Shown here in pieces: positions 35,725 to 48,648 of a stretch of 64,000 bases of DNA. The stretch spans positions 10,106,001 to 10,170,000 of the forward strand of contig NC_068974.1 of assembly GCF_016808095.1 (NCBI RefSeq), written 5' to 3'. This stretch comes from Vigna angularis (Eukaryota; Streptophyta; Magnoliopsida; Fabales; Fabaceae). Under the pieces are notes generated by a model, which was not told the origin of the DNA, ran no database searches, and saw only the letters and a program-made list of their open reading frames with translations. How positions within the stretch are numbered: position 1 is the first letter of the stretch; every line of letters starts with the position of its first letter. The position numbers were made by a program, and so were the translations under genes.

Positions 35725-37187
35725 TGATGCGGCTGTCACGGCCCATACAAATTTGATATGCATTAAAGAATGCAGTATAGTGCTAAGAAGTGACTCCTAG
35801 GTCGTCTCTCAATGACCAAATGTGATTCGAGTCTTAGGTCAAACACGTAGTGGGGGGTTTTGAAAGTGTTTATGTAATTAGAAATGAACTAAATTAAAAC
35901 TTGAAATTAAATACAACCAAACATAATTAAAAACAATGAAATAAATGAACAAAGCATGAAGACCAAACGATCCTATAAATGACCGAACGGTTCTACATTG
36001 AGATCGGATAGTCTCTAAAGCAAGATGTGTGAACTAATATAACATGTAGCAAATAACAATAAAAAAAAACACTTAACCTAAAATGAAATGCACATTATAG
36101 TCATCCACTAACGCATGTCTATCACAGGAATCAATAAACTAAAACTAAAAATGCGCTAACAATAAAAATGAACCATATTGCTCACTGTAATTCCAAATTA
36201 AAGTGAGTCTCGGTGTTAGTTGAAGCTAAATCAAGAAAAATCATTTTGGAGCAAACTGTGTACTACTCTAAAATTAAATCAGAGTTTCTTCAGAAATTAA
36301 AAAAATAGCGTGTACAATTTAAAAGAAAATTAGCGTCCACCTTTCTAAAACTTAAAAATTGAAATTGAAATTATAAAACAGTGTGCACAACTTCTATATG
36401 AAAGATGAAATTCTTAAATAAATCACCGTGAATAAAAAAAAAGCCAAAATGAATGCACACGATCCAAATCAATAAAATTAATCTCCATCACGAGCCGAAA
36501 ACCAATGCCTCCAACAAAGCTGAAATGAAAGCACCGAATAAAATGATGTTCGTGCCTCTCCAGCAAGCAAAGCAATGCATGTCCTCTCCAGCTCCTACTT
36601 CAAACAAAGAAAAGAAATCAAACATTTTTTTTTTCTCAACGTGCTGGATGAACGTGACTTCTTCTAGCCCCTGGAGCATCGCTGCCTTCTAATGAAAAGT
36701 GTGTCCCCCAACGCTACTTCGCTTCTAAATAAAAGATCCTGCTCCTGGGCTGGCGGCTGCACACAACTTCTCTTTGATAAATCAATCTTCTCTCCACGTC
36801 CCTCACTTCTTCCAGGACGTGACCGAGTGCTTCTTCCAAAGACGAAACCATCGTGCTCTATAAATGTTGGACATGGCAGCAGGATGTGATCGTGCCTTCA
36901 ATTCAGATTATAATAATTTTCTCCTCCGTGACGGCTGCCCTACTTCATATTAATTGGCCCCCATCCACGTTGGACGCTACTAGGCTCTCCTTGGACGCGT
37001 GTTGCTGCTGCTGGACGAACATCTCTCTCCATGTTGCTGGATGTGTATCCCATCTCTTGTGCTTCTTTCCAGCCCAAGCTGTGACACTCCATTCTACGTG
37101 CAGCGCATGTGTCTTTTTGGATGTGTTGCCAAATTCCTTTGGACCGTGCACTTCCTTCTAGCCAGCTAAAAAAAATGAATTGTTCTT
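35725..37187 (-). mobile_element. Right (5') LTR of element E, truncated by element F
   Basis: Matches 29618-31035 and then a short part of the region beyond 32060. It stops at TTCTT (37183-37187), where the LTR of element F begins. Frames inside, mirrored in the left LTR, are not genes. Confidence 0.75.
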
Positions 37188-38462
37188 TGATGACAATTTA
37201 GCACCGAAAACGGTGCCAAAAACTTGTTAAACCTCGACAAGTGTGATCGAATCGTATTAAGTAATAAACTTGGTAAGACCAAGTATCGTTCTTCCAAAGG
37301 ACTCACGGCCTAGTTAGTTATATGATTGCTTGATTATTTAAGACTTCAAATGCAAAAGAGAAAAAGTAAACATATGTATGCATGAGTTTGATCAATGGAA
37401 AGAAGAACAAAAACACTTGAAACGGATTATATGGATGAGTATGTTGTTGGGGTTTATCAATTTCATCTTATCCTCTCTAAATTACCTTAAACGCGATGTC
37501 TCGGTGAAGAAAGCCTAATCATAATCACTAGTTTACAATGTCTTGTCTCCCTAGCAATTAATCATGCATTATAATGAACAGAAGCTTAAAGGCAACCAAC
37601 CATCATACTCCTATGTCTAGGTTTATACTACTGTTGGGAGAGATTCCTCAAAGCTAGATTTTACCATATGTGTCCATATCAACAAAACCAATAATCATGA
37701 CATTGAATGAGTTAAACAATGCATGCTTTGAGCAAAGAGGAAAAACCCTAACTATTGATAAAAGAAAGAATGTATCTCAAATAAGATGTTTAAACAGATA
37801 TTCCATATATGAGAGCTTCAAAAGATTACATTGATTTCCCAACAACAATACAAAGTTTAGTTCACCATATTCATGGTGAAACTAGATGAAAAATAATTAA
37901 AAGAGTGAAGGATAGAACCCTAGAAAGTTGAGTAGGTAGCCTTAGCATCCAAAATCTTCCTCCAAGGGGTGGAGAGGTGTGTGTTTGCTTCATTCTCTGT
38001 CAAAGATACAAACCCTAGAACGTCCTAAAGCTTATATACTATTCTAAAAATACAGAAAATTAGGCCCAAGCCCAAAATAATGCCGCTCAGCAGTAAAATA
38101 CCGCTCACCGGTATCGACGCGTCGTCAATTCTTCTCCTCAGCTGCATTTTTACCCCTCAACGGTGCCAACGGGTGTTCAGAAGTGTCGTTCAGCGGTAAA
38201 ATGACACTGAGCGGTACTTGCAGCTTCACTTCTTTTGCACTTTTTGTGTCCTTTTCTGATTCCAACTATGTCCTACTTCACTTCTTTCATCAAATTCATC
38301 TTAAAACCTGCATAAAACAATGAAATCAAGCATAAACCTGTCCAACTCTCTTATTTCTAAAAATATAAGCAAAAGCATGATTCCAAGCTAGTTTCTAAGT
38401 CTTAAAGGTTGCTTTTAGTACGAAATTTAAGCATGAAAATAACAGTTTTTCAACTGTTATCA

Positions 38463-39715
38463 CAACCCCAAACTTAGAACTTTGCTTGTCCTCAAGCAAA
38501 CAAGATGTAACTCAATCTTCCACCAATCCATACAGTGGTTCACCACATTCAAAAATCCTCCTTTCAAGATAAGTAAATACTCAATTAAGCTCATTACAAA
38601 GACTTCAATCATGACATGCACATGCTTTAGTGTTCCACAATCACATACTATCCAACAAATTCTATTTTTCATGAATGATCAATCAACTAAGCATGAATGT
38701 TCTTATGTTTTCATGGAATCTTTTCTCACTAGATAAAGTGTTTCACTCAAACACACAAGTGTATAAAAGGTATTCACTCATTCACTCTACTATCAGAATG
38801 TCATATGAATTGACTTTGCCTTTCATTTAACCACAATCAAATACATTCACAAGTAAGCATCATCACAAGGACTTTTCAATGGCTTATAATGTGGCTGGGC
38901 TAACAAGGAAAAATTGGTTTTTCTAGATCACAAAACCCGAGTTAAGAGAATCATCTAAACACAATCATTCTTACTTATTCCCAACTTTCCTTTGCATTGA
39001 GCTTTTCTTTTTCTTCTTTTCTTTACTTTTTCTTTTTCTTTTCTTTTTCATATGCTTAGCTCTTAGCTCAAGGCTTTCTATTTTCCCTTTCAAAACTAAC
39101 AACCCCAAACTTGAGCATTTATCAATACCATAGAATACTTTCAACTCAACTCAAGGTAAAGCTTTTCAAAAAGGGTTTTCAAATAATGTTCAAGGCTAAG
39201 GGTTCAAAGGATAGAACACATAATGCTCTCTTTTAGTGGGATAAATTTATGCATTTGGCTAACAAAAGGGTTACCAACAAATGGCCTTGATCATATGATG
39301 CAAACAAGCAAATGATTCAATCATAGAAAAACCTGGGCAAAGTTATTCATGCTTTCAAAGTAATAACATTCAATCACAACAACTTTGGAGCTCAAAACCT
39401 CACATATAAGCTCATTCACATTCCACATACAACATCCTGCTAAGCATCATAATCACAATCACAACATCATGCATTTATTCACAAAGCTTGTGAACCACCT
39501 ATATAAGCATATAATGTGCACAATATCAAAGCATCATCAAACATTACTTATCACACAACAATCATAAGCAAACCATCATAACAAATAAAGTTTCCAATTG
39601 AGTACATCAAATCCTATTCTAAAAACAGAAGCAAATAAGTTCAATAAAACAAAACCAAACAAATCATGCTCTAGTGCTGATAGCATCCATCAGTGAATGC
39701 TATCTCAGCTCCTCA
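38463..39715 (-). mobile_element. 3' noncoding region of element F
   Basis: No coding frame. Collinear (reversed) with 18305-19484 and 8225-9540. One CATCCATCAGTGAATG unit remains at 39684. Confidence 0.6.
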
Positions 39716-40909
39716 TCAGCCTGTGTTGTCATTTGTATCTTCCTCCTCTTCCTCATCTTTAGCATCCTCAAATGCATCATCATCAGCATCATCTTCATCC
39801 TCCTCCATAGCTAAAACTTTAGCTGCTCTGGCTCTGCCGCCTTGGGCCTGCTCCTCTGGCCAAGCTACTATATTATGGAATTCATCCATGGTCCACCTAT
39901 GTGCTGGGGGTGTATCATATAACCCAACAATCATCTCAATAGTGGCCACCTGCCCTCTGTGGATAGACTGAAATTGTGCGCCTACAAGAGACATGTACAT
40001 ATCCCTCATCTGGAATGGCTCTGCCTCATGAGTCTCTACAGATGCCTGACTCTGTGCTTGTCCTCTTTCTCTACGAGGACGGTGTGGTGGAACTGGCTGA
40101 GCTGCCTCTTCACCTCCACAGTACTGCCTGTAATAAGCCTCATCAATTGCTTTGCTATCTTGCACAGATGTGTGATCAAAGAAGGATGCCCTAAAGGTGC
40201 TTTGCTATTCATCGTGTTGGCACACATCTGTATTTCGTTAGCTATCACCTTTCCAATATTGATATTCATATTCCTGATCACACAGTATAGAACAAGTGCC
40301 CTTCTAAGAGTGATGTCGGAAACCTGAGAACATGGTTGAATGTTGGCATGGGAGAATGCCATCCAATACTTTGCAAGAGGATTCAAGTCAGTCCTCCTAA
40401 TATTCACCCACAGAACCAGTTTTGTTCCTCTGGAAATGTCCTCCATATATACATAGAACACTCTTCACATCATCAAAATCAGTGCCTTCCTCCACACATA
40501 GAGTAAACTGGCACTTCTCACCAACCCATTCAGTGCCCAAGAAGCTGTTGATAGAGTCAGGATCATGCCTAATAGCGTGGCCTCTGACATAGCCTAGGTA
40601 ATCCTCAGCCGGATAATCACCCAACTTCCTTGCGTTGGTGTAAAATTCCTTTACCACAGTTATATTGGCTGGTGCAGGGTATGTGGCTAGCTTCCCCCAG
40701 TTCCTTCCCATCAGTTGCTCTCCAAATTGAGGAGCAAAGTTTAGTATCATTCCAACTTTCCTCTCCATCAGGAGCCTCCTATCTTGAACAATGTTAAAAT
40801 GCTTCTCATGTTTGCGAGATAGGAACCTACTAGAATGGGGTTGTTCTGGTTCCTTATCTTTCCTTTTGAATGCCATGGTCTTCAATCTTTTGCCTGAAGA
40901 GGATGCCAT
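39716..40909 (-). pseudogene. Third ORF of element F ('putative plant transposon protein' type)
   Basis: Minus strand, start MASSSGKRLKTMAFKRK at 40909. The protein runs through SRFLSRKHEKHFN, FYTNARKLGDYPAEDYLGYV, GHAIRHDPDSINSFLG and GGHFQRN, then by a frameshift near 40420 to NIRRTDLNPLAKYWMAFSHA and APLGHPSLITHLC. After a second frameshift near 40160 come AIDEAYYRQYCGGEE, FQMRDMYMSL, RWTMDEFHN and a Glu/Asp tail. About 390-400 residues. Plant databases hold a family of this kind in Ty3-type elements. It lies where Athila elements carry an env-like ORF, about 1.2 kb from the LTR. No signal peptide or membrane segment is seen. Confidence 0.7.
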
Positions 40910-41779
40910 TCCTAAATCAAACACAATTTACAAAACCATAAGACATGTTGTTAATCATTAGTAAACCACAAACAACACCCTAAATCCATGCTGAACCACC
41001 ACTGAGGGTTAAAATCACCCCTCAGCGCAACCAGTACACCAAGCCAACAAGATAAAACAGCCAAAATGCAAGTCTGGCAAAGTGTCGCTCAACGAAAATT
41101 TGCCCCTGAGCGGTGATTCAGCAGATTTTGAAAAATGCTCTTTTTACACTTCCTAACTCCACCCACATGCAATTTTCATACTTCCTAATCAGTTTAATCA
41201 ATTCAAACATCAATTAATTCATCAAATCATGCATCAAAATTCCTAAACAATCATGCTTCGACAATCATAATCATGCTTTTCAAAAACCCTAGAATGAAAA
41301 ATGCTTAACTTACTTGGGTGGAGATGCTAGATGAATGGAGAATGCTTTCAAACTGTGAAAAACTCGACCCTAACAATGATGCTCTCTCCCAACCCCAAAC
41401 TTAGATGGAAAACTAGTGAGAAATTGAGTGGAAGGGAGATTTTCTAAAGAGGAATGAAGGGACAAGTGTAGATAACTCTTGGACAAGTGTTTACGAGTGT
41501 GAGGGAAGAAGAGAATCTGAAAATAGAGGCCAAATCGTGACCTAGGGTATAAAAATACCCTAAAGGGCTCGGGTTCCGCTTAGGGCAACCCAAAAAGCCC
41601 ATTCTACAATACTACCATTAAGCGAAAATTTGTCGCTGAGCGATACTTACGTGTGTTGCTTTTCTTCTTCCTAGCTTACCCTAGGTGCCTTCTACTCATG
41701 CCCCTCACTTTCTCCCTCCAATTAAGTTCTCAGATCACTCATACATTCAATCCCTATCACTACAAGAAAAGCGCGAATT

Positions 41780-42326
41780 ACCGAGGGTCTTATTCCGAAG
41801 GCCTTACTACCGTTGGTAAAAGTGCTTTACCGAGGGGCATAAGTTGAATCACCGACGGCCTAGACGAAATCTCATTTTCGACGGTCAAAAATACCTTAGC
41901 GAGGGTTTTGAAACCTTCGGTAAGAGCGTCAAACAATTAAAATCAATGATTGGGGTTCGTCCCCAATTTTGTCAAACAAAGCCCTCCTTCCCCTCTGCCG
42001 GTAAGAGCTGCCATTTTCGCCCTCCCTTCCCATCGACCTTCCCATTCACTCCGTCTGCATTCCCTTTCACTTGCGTTCGTTCATTCTCTCCGTATCTCTC
42101 TCCCTGTCCGTTCTGTCCAGTGGCATTGTGTGTGTACGGTTCGTCGTGTCGATGTGGGTCTTGCGGGTGGGGTGGTGGTTCGTGGTCGTGCGCGTGAGGC
42201 TTGTGCGGCGAGTGGGGTGGTGATTAGCGTCAGGAGGTCATTGCGGTGAAGCCCAAGGTTGGCTGTTGGGTTGAGAGGTCGCGGTGTGAATTGGCTTCCA
42301 TTGAATTGGGTGTTCTGGAGTGCGAG
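41780..42326 (+). other. Subterminal repeats and GC-rich leader exon of CACTA-2
   Basis: 41780-41930 holds inverted ACCGAGGG/CCTTCGGT motifs. From about 41970 the sequence becomes C- and then G-rich (CCCTCCCTTCCCATCGACC, GGGTGGGGTGGTGG) and ends TGCGAG|GTAAGTTC, a good donor at 42327. Frames of about 100 residues across it have no homology that I recognise. Confidence 0.5.
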
Positions 42327-45300
42327 GTAAGTTCTCTGTTTTAGAACGCTACTTCAATAAATTGATTGCTTTGTTCTTCCCTAGTTGTGTGCAATGTGTC
42401 CATGTAATTGGTTGTTGCCCTGTTCTTACCAATATGCGTGAACTTGTTTGCATTGTTGATATTTGTGTAAGGACAAGGTACTCACACAGATATGGAACCC
42501 CATCTTTCCGAAAACGTAGACATTTACTTATGTGGCCATCCGAATCTGTTTTGTATGTAATGCAAGTCTAGCAAAATATTTTTGTCTTTAGATATTGACA
42601 TCTTTTTCTGTTCTACGGGTGAATTGGAGAACTGAACAATAATTTTAGTCGCAAGATTCGATGTCTTGCTTAATTTCCTAACATTGAGTCGTAAAAGCGA
42701 GAGTTATAACTGGCTTTGTTGAGCAACTCTAATTCCTTACCTTTTTGGTCTCAACATTAATTCTAAAACCTATTTCTAACAGTATAGTTATCTCAATTAG
42801 GCGTTGATTAACCCTGCATCATGATAATACTCGCGGAGAAACAGATTATACGTTGAAGTGTATGGATGTTCAACAGTCCCATTAGAGTCATATCTCAAAT
42901 ATTACCGGATTGACAATAAATTTGAATGTTTGACTCTCTAGCAAGCGATGTCCCTTAGTTAAGCTCGTAATACATCTGGACTGGAATAAAACAAGTTTAA
43001 AAAACATAGGACCACTTAACAAAGTACATTGATGAAGTAAAAAGGGACATCAAAATCCTCTAAAACAAAGTAACATTGGAATAATCACCTTGTACCAGAA
43101 TCTGTTTTCCAATACTTTGACCCCAATAGTCACTTTCAGATGTTGTTAGATTGTGTCAGTGGGACTAGTCCTGGAGCATTTTCTTCATGGATTTTAGTGC
43201 AACAGAAGCAGAATCCAGTAATTATGTTTGTGCCTTTCTCTTTCTAAGAAGATCATATCTCCTAAAGATAAGGATTGAAATCCATAAATACTAATCTATA
43301 CAAATAATTTGTGGGTTAAAAAAAAAATTAACAAATCTATAGTAATGAAATTGGTGGCTAAGAAGAAGAAGAACATGTTGATTGTATTATTAAAGGTTCA
43401 CATGATGTGGAAAAACTTGAACAGTGAACTGCTGCTTTCAAAAGGGTTTCTTTTAGCCTTGTTTTTTAACGCAACTGATATATAAAATATTCATAGTGTT
43501 GAGGATCTTAGTCCTCATTATATATATGTTGAACTGTTTTTCTTAGTCATTGTAAGGGGAATGATTGTTTTAAGTTTTATTTTGGGTAAGAACTGAGTGG
43601 GAGTAACTTTGTTCTGCTTCAACTTGAAGTCAGGGGATTCATTTTTGGTTCGTCAATTGCGTTAGGCATTGTTGCCAAGTTTATTCCTTTATGCAAACCT
43701 GGAAAGCTACCAGGTATATCTGTGTTGTGTTTGATGTAATTGAGCACTACTATTAATCTTAATTAATCTGTTTTAATTTAAAACTAGAATGTACCAAACA
43801 TAGGCTGTCTATTCTGACTGGAAAAGGCCTTGTCATAGTCATATATAGTTTGATCATTCATTATTTCTCTGGGTCTGTTTTATTGTGAAATAACTATCTA
43901 GAAAACTTGAAAAACATAAAAAATAGATAAAAATGAAGTCACAAATCGAAAATAAGATGAAAATCAAATTTGACTATATATTGAGCACCTAAAGTTACAG
44001 TAGAATAGGGTGAAATAGATTAGGATGCAAATGTGCATTCTGTTTTACAAACCTATAACTATCTACACCAGTTCTAATGGACTAGAAATGACAAAGAATT
44101 GAGTGAAGTTTTGATTCCTAAGACAACTTCTAAAAATCACTACTCACATCTCTAAATTTGGCACTTAAAACATAAAAAAGTGTACTAAATAGGTCATAAA
44201 TTCGAAATTCACCTAAAGTAACCTTAGAATGTGAAATCTTCATATTGTAACAAGTTTAAACTAGTTAAATGAAGGTAAGAAAGAAGTGAAATTGGTAGTG
44301 TACCTGAAACTCATAATTGGACTACTTAAAACCTACAAAAGTGTAGTAAATATTTGAGAAATTGGGAACTCACCTAAATTAGCATAAGACGGTGTGTTGT
44401 ACTAATCCTAACAAGTTTAAAGTTGTTAAATGAAGTTAAGAAACATGTAAAATTATATGAAGTAGCTAAATCTCAAAGTTTGGGTACTTGAAACCTTAAA
44501 AAGTCAAGTAAAAGGCTGAGAAAGTGGCAATTGACCTAAAGTAGAATAACAATAACTAATGTTACTTTCCTAACAAGTCTAAAATAGTCAAATGAAGCTA
44601 GGAAACTACTAAAAAGCAAACAACTACCTAAAACTCAAAGTTTGAGTAGCTAGAACCTAAAAAAGTGTACTAAAAGGGTGATTACTTATCAATTTTTGTT
44701 CTGCTGTGATTCTGTGGTGTTTGGAAGTTTAAACAAGTCCAAATTGATGTATTAAAGCTGTTAGAACCATTCATATAAAGTTAGAATCACTTGTATGCAA
44801 TTGAATATGTCAAACCATCATATTTAAGGCATTTTTTGAACTTGGAAATTGAATCTGAGTTGTTGATCTATTTTGTGCGTAATTAGAGTTCAAACGAGTG
44901 TATTTTGATGAATTAAAATTGTTGAAATGATTACCAAAGTGTAAGAATAGCTTAGGCACAAAATCACTTCCAAAACCACCAATTATGAGTCAATTTTGGG
45001 AAGTAGAAAGGTCATTTTCAGTACCAGTTTGGTTTTGAGTTAAATTTGAGTTTTAACATGTTTCAATTCATCAAACAAAGTTGCTAAAGTAGTTAGTTTT
45101 GATCTAGAGTTTTTGTTGTGTAATTTTGACATTTCTTCTGTTTGGCATTTAGACCATGGCTGAACATCTTGCAATTTTATTTCCTTACAGATACAAAGTT
45201 ATCAAACCTATATCCCTCCTAGAAAAGTCTACTAAAGAGGTGAGTATTGAATTTGTTTTATAAATTTCACACTTTGAGCAATTTGAGCATGTATGAATGT

Positions 45301-47406
45301 CTGTTTTGCTTATTATAGCCTTCATGAGAATTAAATTCTGCAAATTGAGCATGGAAACTTATGTAGATGCTTTATTTTAGTTTATTGTTGATGGATCTGT
45401 GTAAAAGCCTATTCATTAAAGACACTTTTTTGTTCTCTAATTTCAAAAACTATAACAACTGATAACAAACCTAATGAAAAAGGAGATACAGTACATGCTT
45501 TAAGGTTGCCAACAACAATAAGAATGTGTATTGTACACTTCTTCTCATCTTTGCCTTTTATTTCTTTCTTCATTCTGCTCTTGCCAGGTCCATGCCCCCC
45601 CCCCCACCATGCTCCTTCCTTTCTCATTTAACTTCCACCCAAAAATGATAGGCCAGGACCATATCCCTCCAACATGCGCCTAGGGTCTCACATATTTCAA
45701 CCACTTGTTCATCCCATATCTAAACAAGAAAACAAAATCTCTCTCTTTTTATAACATCAAAATCTCTCACATTTTTATTTGAAAACTACAATTTAGATGT
45801 GTCATGTAGTGATTGGTTGTTCCTCTCGACCAAGGTTATTCAAATCTCACTTCTAAACTTTGTTAGGGTTCTGTACCAAGTATCTTTTAGAGGATAGAAA
45901 CTCAATCTTACAATCCCTCAACTATTTTGCTTGTGTCTCAAAATTTGGGTAGTGTAGTTGCCAAATTTTCACTGTTTTTCTCACTATAGAATGATGTTTC
46001 AGTAAGCTAATTTTCGTTGCTGTATAGCCACTTAGATCAAGAGCTATTCAAGTTTCCACCCCTGAAGATGCTACCACTATCTACACAAGTGCTGTCTGGT
46101 TCATTTTTTCCAAAAAAATGAGTTAAAATTTGGTGGTTCAAGACAGGAAATGTCATAGCAGTGGTTGTAGGTCAAAACTAATCACTCCAACAACTTGATT
46201 TAGTGATTTTAAAGTTCTTATAACTTTGAATTCGCTCAAATCCATACTATTACTCAAAAACACCTTGTCACTTCCCAATTTTGACTCCAAATTGATGGTT
46301 TAGTATACTATTATGCACTCAGCCCATTATATCACTAATTGAACTCTGTTAGCAACTTTTAAACATCATTTTAGACTTGTTCAAACTGTCACACAACGTA
46401 GAAACTTCTAGAATTCGAAATATGACTTTGTTATGGCCAAAAAATGTGGTAAAATGACTCCATCACACCACCAAAACTGAGTTTAAAATATGATTTCAAC
46501 CACTGTGAGTGGTTGGAAAATCTATCACCCAAGGTTCACTTTAACATACCCCTTCTGATATTTGTATACTTTAAATGCACTTGATTGAATATGATTGCTA
46601 GTTTTTGTCAACCTTGGTTGACCATATGTTTCATTTTAAGTTTGATCATGATGCGTGATGAATGGAAGGTGTATACGCTTTATTTTGTATTGTTTAAGCA
46701 TGTTTTGGTGGTTGTTTTAGTGGGCTGAATATGTTGGTTGTAGATGACTACAAATGTTACACAATTAAAAGAATGTAAACAACTTTTAAATGGTAAAAGA
46801 ATGTCAAAACTAATATAACCGGTACAAACAACCAGAATTGTGAAATTCACCCAAACAAACCCAAAAAAAGCTATCTGAACCAAGTAAAAACTGGAATGTA
46901 AGTATGTAGACAAGTTCACAATGGTAAAATACTAATAAACACTTAACTAACCACTACAAATGACTAAGAAAACAAAATCTGACTATGGATGTTAAAATTA
47001 AAGCACTTAAACTAGTAAGAGTAAACCATAAAAAGCTGCACTAAGTTTAAATTTGAGCAAAAATTCCATTTGAACATGTTTCCATTCATCAAACTAAGTT
47101 GCTGAAGTGGTTAGTTCTGATAATTAAACTTGTTTGAGTAAACCACTACTAAAACCTCAAAATAAGTACTAAAAATGTACTAGAATGGTAAAAATTTGCA
47201 AACTGCACTAAAGTAGCCTAAGAAAGTTCAAAGAAACTATCCTAACAAGTTTATATGGTAAAACCTAACTAATTAGGAAATCACACTACAACAACAACGT
47301 AGAAATCAAAATATGACATCCTAGAACCTAAAACTAGTTACTAGAATAGGCTAAAAGTGGTCATAATGCATAGCATATTAAAGTACTTACCAAAATAGTT
47401 AATAAA
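42327..47406. other. Noncoding part of the presumed CACTA-2 first intron, left of CACTA-1
   Basis: AT-rich, no supported gene. Diverged copies of the intron repeat (phrases such as AAAAAGTGTACTAAA, CCTAACAAGT and TAGGAAA) occur at 44130-44690 and 46930-47400. A 13 bp C run lies near 45596. Confidence 0.5.
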
Positions 47407-47429
47407 CACTAGTAAAAAATCGGGTTTTT

Positions 47430-48135
47430 ACAGCGCACATTATGCCGCGGTTCAACGAAAACCGCAGCATAATGGTGCGCGGTGGCAGTTTTGTAAATAA
47501 AACGAACATATATGCCGCGGTTCTACGGGGAACCGCGGCATATACCCCAGTCAACCATTGCCTTTGACGCCACGTATGAATAAAAAATTAAATAACAGGG
47601 TATATGCCGCGGTTCTCTGCACAACCGCGGCATATACCCTGCCAATTTATTGCAGGTGCTGACTGGGTCAGAGAATTTGAAAAGTTACAGGGGGTATATG
47701 CCGCGGTTCTCTGGGGAACCGCGGCATATACCCCTGTAACGTCTCAACTTCTCTGCCAGTCAGAGAATTTCAGAAGTTACAGGGGGTATATGCCGCGGTT
47801 CCCCAGAGAACCGCGGCATATACCCCCTGTAACTTCTGAAATTCTCTGAAAGGCAGTTGGGGAGACAGTTGTGTTGAACACGTTTCAGGGGTATATGCCG
47901 CGGTTCTCTGGGGAACCGCGGCATATTCTCCTATATGAAATTATTTTAATATTAATTTGAAATATTTCGATGTTTATGCCGCGGTTGCCCGCTGAACCGC
48001 GGCATATAGTTTGAATATAATTTCAAAAATGCCATTTCTGATAATTTTTTAAATTAGTATATGCCGCGGTTGGGGGTTAAACCGCGGCATATAACCCTTT
48101 TATACCGCGGTTAAGTAGTGAACCGCGGTAGATTC
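47430..48135. repeat. Left subterminal TATGCCGCGGTT palindromes of CACTA-1
   Basis: About nine palindromic units, spaced 60-130 bp, of the form GGTATATGCCGCGGTTC...GAACCGCGGCATATACC. The one at 47761-47848 is a perfect inverted repeat with 41-base arms and a 6-base loop. CpG-rich cores contrast with the AT-rich surroundings. Confidence 0.88.
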
Positions 48136-48139
48136 CCCC

Positions 48140-48644
48140 GTTCAGAGTTAAAAAACAAAACTTGGAACAGTGCATCGTCTTCCTCGCTGTTTTCGCGTTT
48201 CTTCTTCCTCCGAACCACCCTTCATCTCAGATTTTGCGTTTTTAACCGTTTAAACTCAAAATTGTTCGGTCATTATTCGTTTTTGACTTTAAAAACGAGT
48301 TTTAGCCGTTCAAAATCGTGATTTTCTGGCGTTTTTCACCCTCTCCGCCGCCGCCGCCGTTGTGTTGCGTTTTTCACCCTCTCCGCCGCCGTTCCTCTTC
48401 CAGGTATTTATGTCCATTTGCATTTTTAACGTGATTGCTTCATTAATTTTTGCATAATGCTATAGTTTTGGTAATGTATGAAGTTTCTATAGTTTTGGTA
48501 TAATTTTTGCTTTAATTTTGATAGTGCATGAAATTGTTATAGTTTTGGTAATGTATGATATGGTTTTTGCTATAGTTTTGGTAATGTGTGTTGTAGTTCT
48601 TGTATTATTTATAAACCTTAAAATATTATTTATGTAATATTTAG
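48140..48644 (+). other. Leader exon and intron of CACTA-1
   Basis: Candidate leader exon from about 48140 to 48403, C/T-rich with GCCGCCGCCGCC and a repeated GCGTTTTTCACCCTCTCCGC. Donor CAG|GTATTT at 48404. The intron of 241 bases ends TTTAG at 48644, five bases before the tnp2 ATG. Confidence 0.55.
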
Positions 48645-48648
48645 GAAT

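Larger units (their letters stand above)
29618..37187 (-). mobile_element. Element E: reverse Tat/Athila-like LTR element with gag only
   Basis: Left (3') LTR 29618-32463, with an insertion. Internal region 32464-35724, with a broken gag (34276-35664) and a PBS next to the right LTR. Right (5') LTR 35725-37187, truncated by element F. In the LTR's own orientation the start is TGATGAGTCGATATTTTC, a common start in this group. No RT or integrase is seen, so E depends on another element. It is inserted in the tnp2 gene of CACTA-5. Confidence 0.8.
37188..41757 (-). mobile_element. Element F: reverse Athila-like element, 3' part only
   Basis: 3' LTR 37188-38462 (TGATGACAATTT...CAACTGTTATCA), noncoding 38463-39715, third ORF 39716-40909, then noncoding 40910-41757 with CCCCTGAGCGG motifs and the region corresponding to 17940-18300 of G. 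It is cut at 41758 by CACTA-2, and its gag/pol part is not in the window. The LTR carries GGTGCCAAAAACTTGTT, a PBS-like copy, just inside its end. Confidence 0.8.

Noticed and set aside
41844..42249. 100-117 residue frames at the start of CACTA-2
   Set aside because: Fit better as GC-rich untranslated leader ending at a good donor; no homology recognised.
45590..45610. Run of about 13 C as a special element
   Set aside because: Homopolymer slippage in intron DNA is sufficient; no context supports a function.
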